Shown: positions 34,098 through 45,331 of the stretch, piece after piece
How the letters are laid out: the number at the start of each line of letters is the position of its first letter
Numbering within the stretch: position 1 is the first letter of the stretch
Assembly: GCF_010725885.1 (NCBI RefSeq)
Contig: NZ_AP022600.1
Location: 6,200,001-6,264,000 of the forward strand
DNA length: 64,000 nucleotides
From: Mycolicibacterium tokaiense
GTDB lineage: Bacteria; Actinomycetota; Actinomycetes; Mycobacteriales; Mycobacteriaceae
Reading direction: 5' to 3'
Notes under the pieces: generated by a model
Database searches by the model: none
The model's input: the letters and a program-made list of their open reading frames with translations, nothing else
Told to the model about the DNA's origin: nothing
Program-made: the position numbers and the translations under genes

Positions 34098-35003
34098 ATG
34101 AGCAGCATTCTGGTCGGGTCAGCACCCGATTCCTGGGGTGTGTGGTTCCCCGACGATCCGCAGCAGACTCCCTACACCCGCTTCCTCGACGAGGTGGCCG
34201 AATCCGGGTATCGGTGGATCGAGCTGGGTCCGTACGGCTATCTGCCCACCGACCCCGTACGTCTGGCAGACGAACTGGCTGCCCGCTCGCTGAAGCTTTC
34301 TGCAGGAACGGTTTTCGAACACCTACACCAGGATGATTCCTGGTCGGCGGTGTGGAAGCAGATCGAGGACGTCGCCAAGCTGACCGCCGCCGTGGGCGGC
34401 AAGCACGTCGTCGTGATTCCCGAGATGTGGCGCGACCCGTCCACCGGCGCCGTGCTCGAAGAGCGCACCCTCACTCCGGAACAGTGGCGCAAGAAGACCC
34501 AGGGCATGAACGACCTCGGTCGGGCGATGTACGAGAAGTACGGCGTGCGGGCCCAATACCACCCGCACGCCGACAGCCACGTGGACACCGAGGAGAACGT
34601 CTACCGATTCCTGGACGGCACCGACGCCGAGCACGTCAACCTCTGCCTGGACACCGGTCACATCTCCTACTGCGGCGGCGACAACATCGCCATCATCCGC
34701 CGTGCCCCCGAACGTATCGGCTACCTGCATCTCAAGCAGGTGGATCCAGAGGTACGCGCCAAGGTGGAGGCCGAGGACCTGCCGTTCGGTGAGGCCGTCA
34801 AGTTGGGCGCCATGACCGAGCCGCCGCACGGCGTCCCCGAGATGCCGCCGCTGCTCGCCGAGATCGACACACTCGGCATCGATGTCTTCGCCATCGTGGA
34901 GCAGGACATGTACCCCTGCCACGTCGACACCCCCCTTCCCATTGCCACCCGCACCCGGAATTACTTGGGGGCCTGCGGAATCCCCTCGGTACGTTTCAGC
35001 TAG
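34098..35003 (+). CDS. iolE: myo-Inosose-2 dehydratase IolE
   Basis: 301-aa metal-dependent TIM barrel. APDSWGVWFPDDPQQTPYTRF near the start (read as two adjoining motifs), YHPHADSHVDTEENVYRFLDG, LCLDTGHISYCGGDN and YLHLKQVDPEVR give the expected Glu/Asp/His ligands. It dehydrates 2-keto-myo-inositol to the diketone used by IolD. It starts 8 bp after iolD. Confidence 0.93.
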   Translation: MSSILVGSAPDSWGVWFPDDPQQTPYTRFLDEVAESGYRWIELGPYGYLPTDPVRLADELAARSLKLSAGTVFEHLHQDDSWSAVWKQIEDVAKLTAAVGGKHVVVIPEMWRDPSTGAVLEERTLTPEQWRKKTQGMNDLGRAMYEKYGVRAQYHPHADSHVDTEENVYRFLDGTDAEHVNLCLDTGHISYCGGDNIAIIRRAPERIGYLHLKQVDPEVRAKVEAEDLPFGEAVKLGAMTEPPHGVPEMPPLLAEIDTLGIDVFAIVEQDMYPCHVDTPLPIATRTRNYLGACGIPSVRFS

Positions 35004-35012
35004 GAGTCCTCG

Positions 35013-36020
35013 ATGTCCGACCTGCGTATCGCCGTCCTGGGTGTCGGTGTGATGGGTGCCGACCACGTCGCCCGCATCACCTCGAGGATCAGCGGCGCAC
35101 GGGTGTCGGTGGTCAACGACTACCTGCCCGAGAAGGCCGAGCAGATCGCGGCTGCGGTCCCCGGCTGCCGCGCGGTGGCCGACCCCCTGGATGCGATCGC
35201 CGATGCGCAGGTGGACGCGGTCCTGCTGGCCACGCCGGGCCCGACCCACGAGAAGCAACTACTGACGTGCCTGGAGCACCGCAAGCCGGTGCTGTGCGAG
35301 AAGCCGCTGACCACCGATGTGACCAGTTCACTCGAGATCGTGCGCCGCGAGGCAGATCTGGGCGTGCCATTGATCCAGGTCGGGTTCATGCGGCGCTTCG
35401 ACCACGAATACACCGCACTGAAGACGCTGCTCGACGGCGGCGAGCTCGGCACCCCGCTGCTGATGCACTGTGTGCACCGAAATGCCTCGGTCCCGCCCTA
35501 TTTCGACAGCTCGATGATCGTCCGGGATTCCCTGGTGCACGAGGTGGACGTGACCCGCTTCCTCTTCGGTGAGGAGATCACCTCGATCCAGGTCATCACC
35601 CCCTCGGCCAGCCCCGGCGCGCCCCAGGGTCTGCAGGATCCGCAGGTCGCCGTGTTCACCACCGAGAGCGGCAAGCACATCGACGTCGAGGTGTTCGTGA
35701 CCACCGGTGTGGCCTACGAGGTCCGCACCGAAGTGGTCGGCGAACGGGGCAGCGCCATGATCGGCCTGGGCGTCGGGCTGGTGCGCAAGAGCGCCCCGGG
35801 CCGCTGGGGCGGCACCATCACCCCCGGATTCCGCGAGCGCTTCGGGCAGGCCTACGACACCGAGGTCCAGCGGTGGGTGGACGCGGTTGTCAGTGGAGTG
35901 AATGTCGACGGGCCGGGCGCCTGGGACGGGTACGCGTCCACCGCCGTGTGCGAAGCCGGCGTGAAGTCGCTGCAATCCGGCCGGCCCGAACCGGTGGAGC
36001 TGGACGAGCGCAGGGCGTAA
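35013..36020 (+). CDS. iolG: myo-Inositol 2-dehydrogenase IolG
   Basis: 335-aa Gfo/Idh/MocA dehydrogenase. The Rossmann motif AVLGVGVMGADHVARI, VLCEKPLTTD with the catalytic Lys, and DSLVHEVDVTRFLFG with Asp and His as in inositol dehydrogenases are present. It oxidises myo-inositol to 2-keto-myo-inositol with NAD+. AGGAG precedes ATG 35013. Of the three family members in the window this one is in the canonical iol operon. Confidence 0.92.
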   Translation: MSDLRIAVLGVGVMGADHVARITSRISGARVSVVNDYLPEKAEQIAAAVPGCRAVADPLDAIADAQVDAVLLATPGPTHEKQLLTCLEHRKPVLCEKPLTTDVTSSLEIVRREADLGVPLIQVGFMRRFDHEYTALKTLLDGGELGTPLLMHCVHRNASVPPYFDSSMIVRDSLVHEVDVTRFLFGEEITSIQVITPSASPGAPQGLQDPQVAVFTTESGKHIDVEVFVTTGVAYEVRTEVVGERGSAMIGLGVGLVRKSAPGRWGGTITPGFRERFGQAYDTEVQRWVDAVVSGVNVDGPGAWDGYASTAVCEAGVKSLQSGRPEPVELDERRA

Positions 36021-36023
36021 CCG

Positions 36024-36854
36024 GTGACCCCTCTGGTGGCCACAGCATGGACCAGCGCAGGCAACACCTCACCGAAACACCCGCTGCCCATCAGCCCGGT
36101 CCCGATCACCGAGCGGGTCGCGGCCGTGGCCGCCGCCGGCTTCACCGGCATGGGGCTGATCGCCGACGATCTCCGAGCGATCCGGGACACCCTGGGGTTC
36201 CCGGCCCTACGCGACCTGATCGCCGACCACGGCCTGCGCCACATCGAGATCGAACTGCTCGAACACTGGTGGATTCCCGGGGCGTCCGACGACGTGCGGT
36301 CGCTGCTGTTCGACGCCGCCGACATCCTGGCGCCGGCTTTCATCAAGATCGGCTCGGCTCCGGGACCGAGAATTGACGACATCACCGCGCTGGTGCAGCC
36401 GTTGCGTGAGCTGGCGCGCCAGGCAACTGACCACGGCACCCGGGTGGCGATCGAGACCATGCCGTTCTCGGCCATCAACACGGTGCCGTTGGGCGCCGAA
36501 ATCGTGACTGCGGCAGCTCATCCCGCAGCCGGCCTGCTGGTGGATGCCTGGCACGTGTTCCGCGCCGGCACCACGCTCGATGAACTCCGCGACGCCTTGG
36601 CCCCGGAGATGATCTTCGGGGTGGAACTCGACGACGCCGCGGCCGACGTGGTGGGGTCGCTGTTCGACGACACCGTCGACAACCGACTGCTCTGCGGTGC
36701 AGGCACGTTCGACCTGAGTGGGCTGATCGGCGTCCTGCGTGAACTCGGCTTCAGCGGGCCCTGGGGCGTGGAGATCCTGTCCTCGGAGTTCCGCGCACTG
36801 CCGGTGGACGAGGCACTGCGGCAGGCAGCCGGGTCGGCGCTTGCGGTGCTCTGA
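36024..36854 (+). CDS. Sugar phosphate isomerase/epimerase-type TIM barrel (IolH/IolI-like)
   Basis: 276 aa. AAVAAAGFTGMGLIADDL, IELLEHWW, VAIETMPFSAIN, GLLVDAWHVFRAG and FGVELDDA show the barrel with its Glu, Asp and His metal ligands. It probably interconverts keto-inositol isomers, as IolH or IolI proteins do. GTG 36024 starts 3 bp after iolG. Last gene of the iol operon, whose stop abuts the stop of the convergent gene. Confidence 0.83.
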   Translation: MTPLVATAWTSAGNTSPKHPLPISPVPITERVAAVAAAGFTGMGLIADDLRAIRDTLGFPALRDLIADHGLRHIEIELLEHWWIPGASDDVRSLLFDAADILAPAFIKIGSAPGPRIDDITALVQPLRELARQATDHGTRVAIETMPFSAINTVPLGAEIVTAAAHPAAGLLVDAWHVFRAGTTLDELRDALAPEMIFGVELDDAAADVVGSLFDDTVDNRLLCGAGTFDLSGLIGVLRELGFSGPWGVEILSSEFRALPVDEALRQAAGSALAVL

Positions 36855-37313
36855 TCAGTGCCGCGGGTCGGCCGGATGCCGGTAGGCCTCGATGCGCTCC
36901 AGGTCGTCGAGCAGTTCCTCCCGGCTGCCGTACTCCGCGTGCTCGTCGCGCATCAGCGATTCGAAGTCGGCGAACTGCACCAGGTAGCCGTCCTCCAGCA
37001 CCGTCACCGCGGTGGGCACCCAGGAATCCCCCGTTGGCGCTGACGCCGGCCAGGTCCACATGTCCGAGCTCTCCTCGTCGAGGTGCACGTGCACGGCATC
37101 CCAGCCGCGCCGGACCAGCACCCGCCCCAGCAGCTCATCACTGTAGAACTGCTCTTCGTCATCAGCCAGCGCAAGCGACAGCGCCTCGACCATGTCTGAC
37201 AGCCCGGCGTCGGGCCCCGGCTCGGTGAGGCTCTCCTCGTACTCCGAGCCGGCCCGCCCCGTACGCCAGGCCTTGCCCTTGGACTTCTTCGCGCGGCTCC
37301 TGCTCTTCGGCAT
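36855..37313 (-). CDS. Conserved acidic hypothetical protein
   Basis: 152 aa with a very basic N terminus (MPKSRSRAKKSKGKAWR) followed by an acidic body with FYSDELLGRVLVRRGWDAVHVHLDEES and a Glu-rich helical C terminus. ATG 37313 was chosen because the basic start resembles other mycobacterial proteins; codons further upstream have no support. No function is assignable. Convergent with the iol operon at zero distance. Confidence 0.65.
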   Translation of the reverse strand: MPKSRSRAKKSKGKAWRTGRAGSEYEESLTEPGPDAGLSDMVEALSLALADDEEQFYSDELLGRVLVRRGWDAVHVHLDEESSDMWTWPASAPTGDSWVPTAVTVLEDGYLVQFADFESLMRDEHAEYGSREELLDDLERIEAYRHPADPRH

Positions 37314-37412
37314 GACCGCGAGGGTATCGCCTCCCCAACCGGTCGAGCGTCCGCGTTTGTACGGAATCAACGGCGTGTCGCTGTGCAAACACGGGCGCTC
37401 GCCGGGGTGGGG

Positions 37413-39587
37413 TCAGAGGATGTAGAGCATCTCCTGATAGGTGGGCAGCGGCCACAGGTCGTCGGCGACAACACTTTCCAGCGTGTCGGCGGCCTCCCGG
37501 ACTGCGGCCATGGCAGGCAGCAGCGCTGACTGCGCGTGGGTGGCCTCCTCCAGTGAACCCTCCACGTGCTCACCCAGGGCCGCCTTCAGCGTCGCCAGCG
37601 CCTCCGTCAGCTCCGCGATGGGTCCCGAAACCGCCTCCAGCAGAGCCAGACTGGGCTCCAGGCCGGCGCTCTTGAGCGCGCCGGCGTTCTGCGCCAGCTC
37701 GGTCTGATACCGCATCGCCGCCGGCAGGATCACCGTGGTGCCCAGCTCCAGCACCAGTTTGGCCTCGACGCCGATGGTCAGCGCATACTGCTCCAGACGC
37801 ACCTCGTAGCGGCTGTGCAACTCGCGTTCGCTGAACACCCCGTACTTCTCGAACAGCGCCACGGCCTCGGGCTTGATCAACTCGGGGATGGCGTCCAGCG
37901 TGGTCTTGAGGTTGGGCAGACCGCGCTCGGCGGCTTCGATCTGCCAGTTGTCGGAGTAGCCGTCGCCGTTGAAGACCACCGCGCCGTGCTCGGTGATGAT
38001 CTCGGTGAGCAGTTGCTGCACCGCCGAATCGAACTCGGCACCGTCGGCCAGCGACTTCTCCAGCGCGGTGGCCATGTAGTCGAACGAGTCGGCCATGATG
38101 GTGTTCAGGACGATCATCGGCACGGCCACGGTCTGTCCCGAGCCGGGCGCACGGAACTCGAAGCGGTTGCCGGTGAACGCGAACGGGCTGGTGCGGTTGC
38201 GGTCACCCGGGTCGGTGGGCAGCTGCGGCAGGGTGTCCACCCCGATGTGCATGACGCCCTTGCCCTTCGACGACGTGGCCGCGCCCTTGGCGATCTGCTC
38301 GAAGACATCGGCCAGCTGCGCACCGAGGAAGATCGAGATGATGGCCGGCGGTGCTTCGTTGGCGCCGAGGCGGTGATCGTTGGTGGCCGAGGCCACCGAT
38401 ACCCGCAGCAGCCCACCGAACTTGTGCACGGCGCGGATCACGGCCGCGCAGAACACCAGGAACTGGGCGTTCTCGTGCGGGGTGTCCCCGGGCACCAGCA
38501 GGGATCCGAGCTCGGCGTTGCCCACCGAGAAGTTCACGTGCTTGCCGGAGCCGTTGACACCGGCGAACGGCTTCTCGTGGAACAGGCACTCCATGCCGTG
38601 CTTCTTGGCGATGGTCTTGAACACCGTCATCAGCAGCTGCTGGTGATCGGAGGCGATGTTGGCGCGCTCGAACATCGGCGCCACCTCGAACTGCGCGGGG
38701 GCCACCTCGTTGTGCCGGGTCTTGGCGGGGATGCCGAGCTTGAACAGCTCGCGCTCGGTGTCCATCATGAAGCCCAGCACCCGCTCGGGCACGGCCCCGA
38801 AGTAGTGGTCGTCGAATTCCTGCCCCTTGGGCGGCTTGGCGCCGAAGAGGGTGCGCCCGGCGTTCACCAGGTCCGGACGGGCCAGGAAGAAGTGCCGGTC
38901 CACCAGGAAGTACTCCTGCTCGGGGCCGCAGAACGAGACCACCTTCTCCGCGGTGTCGTGGCCGAAGAGGCTCAGGATGCGCTCGGCGTGGGTGCCCATC
39001 GCCTGCTGGCTGCGCAACAGCGGGGTCTTGTAGTCCAGCGCCTCCCCCGTCATCGACACGAAGACGGTGGGAATGCACAAGGTGTTGCCGTTGGGGTTCT
39101 CCAGGATGTAGGCCGGGCTGGTGACGTCCCAGCCGGTGTAGCCGCGCGCCTCGAAGGTGCTGCGCAGGCCGCCCGACGGGAAGCTGGAAGCGTCCGGCTC
39201 GCCCTGGATCAGGGTCTTGCCGGCGAATTCGGCCAGCGTCTGACCGTCGGAGACCGGCTCGAGGAAGCTGTCGTGCTTCTCGGCGGTGAGCCCGGTCATG
39301 GGGTAGAACACGTGGGCGTAGTGGGTGGCGCCTTTGCTCAGCGCCCAGTCCTTCATGGCCGAGGCCACCGAGTCCGCGACCGCCGGATCCAGCGTCGCAC
39401 CCTTTTCGATGGTGGCGACCACGGACTTGAACACCGACTTCGGCAGGCGCAGCTGCATCTCGGCCTTGGTGAACACGTTGGCGCCGAAGATCTCTCCCGG
39501 CGCCTCGGCGGGATCGAAGCTGATGGCCGGAGGCACAAAAGCCTCCACGCTGTTGATCGCCTGCAGACGGACGGCATTTCCGCTCAT
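37413..39587 (-). CDS. glnN: Type III glutamine synthetase GlnN (GSIII)
   Basis: 724 aa, the size of GSIII, and unrelated in length to the GlnT enzyme at 6.4 kb. Visible signatures are [45 protein letters not shown] (split around the Glu ligands), [14 protein letters not shown] and [16 protein letters not shown]. It makes glutamine from glutamate and ammonia as a large homooligomer. ATG 39587 has GAGGAAG upstream. Single-gene unit; no good GlnR box was found in its 231-bp upstream region. Confidence 0.93.
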   Translation of the reverse strand: MSGNAVRLQAINSVEAFVPPAISFDPAEAPGEIFGANVFTKAEMQLRLPKSVFKSVVATIEKGATLDPAVADSVASAMKDWALSKGATHYAHVFYPMTGLTAEKHDSFLEPVSDGQTLAEFAGKTLIQGEPDASSFPSGGLRSTFEARGYTGWDVTSPAYILENPNGNTLCIPTVFVSMTGEALDYKTPLLRSQQAMGTHAERILSLFGHDTAEKVVSFCGPEQEYFLVDRHFFLARPDLVNAGRTLFGAKPPKGQEFDDHYFGAVPERVLGFMMDTERELFKLGIPAKTRHNEVAPAQFEVAPMFERANIASDHQQLLMTVFKTIAKKHGMECLFHEKPFAGVNGSGKHVNFSVGNAELGSLLVPGDTPHENAQFLVFCAAVIRAVHKFGGLLRVSVASATNDHRLGANEAPPAIISIFLGAQLADVFEQIAKGAATSSKGKGVMHIGVDTLPQLPTDPGDRNRTSPFAFTGNRFEFRAPGSGQTVAVPMIVLNTIMADSFDYMATALEKSLADGAEFDSAVQQLLTEIITEHGAVVFNGDGYSDNWQIEAAERGLPNLKTTLDAIPELIKPEAVALFEKYGVFSERELHSRYEVRLEQYALTIGVEAKLVLELGTTVILPAAMRYQTELAQNAGALKSAGLEPSLALLEAVSGPIAELTEALATLKAALGEHVEGSLEEATHAQSALLPAMAAVREAADTLESVVADDLWPLPTYQEMLYIL

Positions 39588-39818
39588 GGACTTCCTCACT
39601 GCTCGCGTCCGCATCTGGTCGACGGACGTGTGACCGACCCAACCTAAGAACCTTCGATGGCAAATCTGTTACGGCGACGTCAACGGCAGAATGCGGCGCC
39701 GCCCGCACAGATCGCCCGGCTCGGCAAACACGCATTTGCGCATTGAGAATCCATCCAGAATCCGCCAAGACCGCCGACACATCCTGTGTGCACCCAATCG
39801 AGAACACAGGAGGAACCA

Positions 39819-40076
39819 ATGTCCGCACTGCGCACCGCCATCCGCTCCACCATCGCCGCCGTCGCCATCGGGGTGGCCGGTCTCGGACTGGCCGGCACGG
39901 CCGGCGCCGCTCCCGCGCCCAGCCCGCAGATCACCCACATCGCCGCGGAGAATCCGGCTGCGCCGGACCTGACCGCCCCGTCCGATCTGACCGCCGCCGC
40001 GTGTGCCGCCGCCCCCGCTCCGGGCGCCCACTGCCCGGTTGCGGACGCCGCGCACAAGCCCGCGCGCCGGCGCTGA
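39819..40076 (+). CDS. Small secreted Ala/Pro-rich protein
   Basis: 85 aa. A signal peptide (about residues 1-26, IAAVAIGVAGLGLAGTAGA) is followed by a short Pro/Ala-rich mature part with two cysteines (AACAAAP and AHCPVAD) that could form a disulfide. AGGAGG lies 6 nt before ATG 39819, which strongly supports translation. No known family. It is followed by a strong hairpin. Confidence 0.7.
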   Translation: MSALRTAIRSTIAAVAIGVAGLGLAGTAGAAPAPSPQITHIAAENPAAPDLTAPSDLTAAACAAAPAPGAHCPVADAAHKPARRR

Positions 40077-40088
40077 CACTGCCCGACT

Positions 40089-40138
40089 CCCGGACCGTCA
40101 CATGCCCGTCACCCGGATGGGCACATCGACGGTCCGGG
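40089..40138. terminator. Long hairpin terminator after small secreted gene
   Basis: An 11-bp perfect stem CCCGGACCGTC/GACGGTCCGGG (40089-40099 with 40128-40138) encloses an inner TGCCC/GGGCA stem. It lies between a stop at 40076 and the next start at 40157. Confidence 0.7.
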
Positions 40139-40156
40139 GGCGGGTACCGCTTCACC

Positions 40157-41233
40157 ATGCGCGCACTCACCGCGGCAGCAGCCGTCTGCATCCTGCTGGC
40201 CGCCGGCTGCAGCGACGCACCCCCGCCACCGGCCGAGGCTCCGCCGGCCACCACCACCGGTCTGCTGCCATCGGACGTGCCCACCGAAGGGACCCGGCCC
40301 GACGCGGCCGCGCTGCCGCCGCCCGCCGAGCCGCAACAGGCCCCGCCCCCGCAGACCGGACTGCCCGGGCGTCAGGTCCCGGTCGGACGCTCCCCCGAAG
40401 GCGTCGTCGTCGACGCGGTGACCCGGCGCGTCGCCGTCGCCGTCCGCGACCCCGATGAACTGGTCCTGCTCGACGCGGACACCGGCACCGTCACCGGCCG
40501 CACCCCCCTGACCGGATTCGTCCGTCACCTGCAACTCGCCGCACCCGGCGGCCCCGTGCTGGTCCCCGTGGAGAGCGCCGACGCGCTGGTGCGGGTGGAT
40601 CTGCCCGACGGCCGCAGCCGACCCCAGATCATCACCGGCACCTTTCCCCACGACGCCGCACAGGCGCAGAACGGCACGGTGTTCGTCGCCAACGAACACG
40701 GCGGCACTGTGACCGCGCTGCGGGGCGATGACATCGTGAAGGTGTTCACCGACAGCGTGCAGCCTGCGGGCCTGGCGCCCAGCGGCGCGATGATGGGGCT
40801 GCTCGACGTCCGCAAGAACGATCTCACCATCTACGACGCCGACACCCTCACCATCGTCGGTTCGACCCCGGCCGGCGTCGGCCCCACCCATCTGGTGGCC
40901 GACCGCCGCGGCAGGCTGATCGCCGCCGATACCCGCGGCGACGCCGTCCGAGTGTTCACCGCACAGCCCGAACCCCGGGAGGTGGCCAGCATCGCCCAGC
41001 CCGGCGGCCCGTACGGGATCACCTACGACCCGCGGCGCGACCGGCTGTGGGTGGCGTCCTCGGGGCGCAACGAAGTGATCGGTTATGACATGGCCCAGGA
41101 CACCCCGCGGGAGGTCATGCGCTTCCCCACCCTGCAGAACCCCTACACCCTCGGTGTCGACGCCGACACCGGTCGTCTCTTCGTCGCGGGAACCACGTCG
41201 GGCAATGTTCAGATCATCGACACCGAGGCCTAG
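40157..41233 (+). CDS. Lipoprotein with YncE-like beta-propeller
   Basis: 358 aa. The signal peptide ends in a lipobox LLAAGC (Cys18); a Pro/Ala-rich linker (about 20-75) leads into repeated blades such as VVVDAVTRRVAVAVRDPDELVLLDADTG, THLVADRRGRLIAADTRGDAVRVF and YTLGVDADTGRLFVAGTTSG, read as separate repeats. This is the 40-residue-repeat propeller of YncE/YVTN proteins. It is probably an extracytoplasmic binding or scaffold protein. The stop codon overlaps the TAGATT element before fdhF. Confidence 0.8.
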   Translation: MRALTAAAAVCILLAAGCSDAPPPPAEAPPATTTGLLPSDVPTEGTRPDAAALPPPAEPQQAPPPQTGLPGRQVPVGRSPEGVVVDAVTRRVAVAVRDPDELVLLDADTGTVTGRTPLTGFVRHLQLAAPGGPVLVPVESADALVRVDLPDGRSRPQIITGTFPHDAAQAQNGTVFVANEHGGTVTALRGDDIVKVFTDSVQPAGLAPSGAMMGLLDVRKNDLTIYDADTLTIVGSTPAGVGPTHLVADRRGRLIAADTRGDAVRVFTAQPEPREVASIAQPGGPYGITYDPRRDRLWVASSGRNEVIGYDMAQDTPREVMRFPTLQNPYTLGVDADTGRLFVAGTTSGNVQIIDTEA

Positions 41234-41242
41234 ATTGGAAGC

Positions 41243-43559
<2,317 letters not shown>

Positions 43560-43567
<8 letters not shown>

Positions 43568-44381
43568 GGTCACCGCGCGCCGGCGGGCCAGCCACATCCG
43601 CGCGGAGCACGTCAGCGAACGCCCGGAGACCCTGGTGGTCGAAGAACCCCTGGAGATCCGGCTCGGCGGCAGTGCCCTGACGGTGACCATGCGGACCCCG
43701 GGTTCGGATGTCGAACTGGCGCAGGGTTTTCTGCTCACCGAAGGCGTGGTGGGTGGTCGCGACGACATCGCGGCCGTGCGCTACTGCCGCGGCGCCGACG
43801 ACGACGGCGTGAACACCTACAACGTCCTGGACGTCACCCTGGCTCCCGGTGTGCCCCTGCCGGATGTCGACATCCGTCGCAACTTCTACACCACCTCGTC
43901 CTGCGGTATCTGCGGCAAGGCCTCGCTGGACGCCGTGGCCACCATCAGCCGCCACGCACCCGGTGACGACCCGACCACCATCACCCGGGAGACCTTGACC
44001 ACGTTGCCGGCCACACTGCGCGCCGGACAGAAGGTGTTCGCCAGTACCGGCGGCCTGCACGGCGCGGCGCTGTTCACCGCCGACGGCACCCTGTTGGCGC
44101 TGCGGGAAGACATCGGCAGGCACAACGCCGTCGACAAGGTGATCGGCTGGGCGCTGGAGCAGAATCGCATCCCGCTGTCGGGAACCGTGCTGTTGGTCAG
44201 CGGCCGGGCCTCCTTCGAGCTGACCCAAAAGGCGGTCATGGCAGGCATTCCCGTCATGGCGGCGGTGTCGGCGCCCTCCTCGCTGGCCGTGGATCTGGCC
44301 GCCCAGTCCGGGCTCACCCTGGTGGCGTTCCTGCGCGGAGACTCGATGAACATCTACAGCCGGCCCGATCGCATCACCTGA
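43560..44381 (+). CDS. fdhD: Formate dehydrogenase sulfurtransferase FdhD
   Basis: 273 aa with [10 protein letters not shown] near the start, the conserved CGICG motif (about residue 119) that delivers sulfur to the molybdenum centre, the RYCRGADDD region, and [12 protein letters not shown] and SGRASFEL further on. FdhD activates formate dehydrogenase-type enzymes by sulfurating bis-MGD. Its start lies inside the 3' end of fdhF. Confidence 0.93.
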
Positions 44382-44554
44382 CCGCAAGCATTGCCACAGC
44401 CGATTGGCAGATGCGCCCATCGCCGCACCTCGTGGCATCAGCCGGCCCACAGAAACCTTCGAATTCCGCCCAGCCGAGGCACTCTCGGCCACCGAAGCGT
44501 CCTGTTTGGCTATAGGTTCTGCTCGTCGTCACAGCCTGGTAGCGAGGAGCACTC

Positions 44555-45214
44555 ATGCGGGTCATCGGTCGGATTCTCGCGGTGCTCAGCGCCTGCGTGG
44601 CTGCTGCGCTGTTCACCGGCGGCGGTATCGCAAACGCCGGGCTGGACAATCAACTCAGTCTCGTCGACGGTCAGGGCCGCACCCTGACCATCCAGCAATG
44701 GGACACCTTCCTCAACGGGGTCTTCCCGCTGGACCGAAACCGGTTGACCCGCGAGTGGTTTCACTCCGGCAAAGCGGTCTACTCCGTGACCGGTGACGGC
44801 GCCGAGGACTTCTCCGGCGTGCTCGAGCTGGGTTACCAGGTCGGCTTCCCGTGGTCGTTGGGCGTGGGCATCAACTTCAGCTACACCACACCGAACATCG
44901 CCTTCGACAGCCAGGACTTCGGGTCCTTCGGCCCCGGTGTGCCGAGCCAGTTGGACCTGATCCCCGCGGTCGTCACGCCGCCGCTGTTCCCCGGCGCGTC
45001 CATCACCGCTGATCTGGGCAACGGTCCCGGCATCCAGGAAGTCGCCACCTTCTCCGTCGACGTCAAGGGCCCGAACGGTGCCGTCGCGGTCTCCAACGCA
45101 CACGGCACCGTCACCGGCGCTGCCGGCGGCGTGCTGCTGCGCCCCTACGCCCGACTCATCTCCTCGGCCGGCGACAGCGTGACCACCTACGGATCGCCCT
45201 GGAACATGAACTGA
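44555..45214 (+). CDS. MspA-family outer-membrane porin
   Basis: 219 aa. A signal peptide (cleaved after residue 28, IANA) is followed by a mature protein almost collinear with MspA of M. smegmatis: GLDNQLSLVDGQGRTLTIQ, FLNGVFPLDRNRLTREWF, GVGINFSYTTPNI and the C-terminal GGVLLRPYARLI and SPWNMN. MspA octamers form the main pore for hydrophilic solutes in the mycomembrane. In mature numbering the constriction keeps Asp90 and Asp93 but has Ser91 in place of Asp91, and the following loop is about 7 residues longer. GCGAGGAG precedes the ATG. Confidence 0.93.
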   Translation: MRVIGRILAVLSACVAAALFTGGGIANAGLDNQLSLVDGQGRTLTIQQWDTFLNGVFPLDRNRLTREWFHSGKAVYSVTGDGAEDFSGVLELGYQVGFPWSLGVGINFSYTTPNIAFDSQDFGSFGPGVPSQLDLIPAVVTPPLFPGASITADLGNGPGIQEVATFSVDVKGPNGAVAVSNAHGTVTGAAGGVLLRPYARLISSAGDSVTTYGSPWNMN

Positions 45215-45331
45215 TCCGCTCCCCCCGCAATCTCCAGCTGATCTCCACACAACCTCCAAGTTCACTGCCGCGCCGTCGGACAGCATCAACGCCGACGCAT
45301 CAGCGACCAGTTCACGAGGAGGAGCCAGACG

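Noticed and set aside
39588..39818. GlnR box upstream of glnN
   Set aside because: GTTAC-GGCGAC-GTCAA and GTGAC-CGACCC-AACCT fail the second half-site and the AC-n9-AC spacing.
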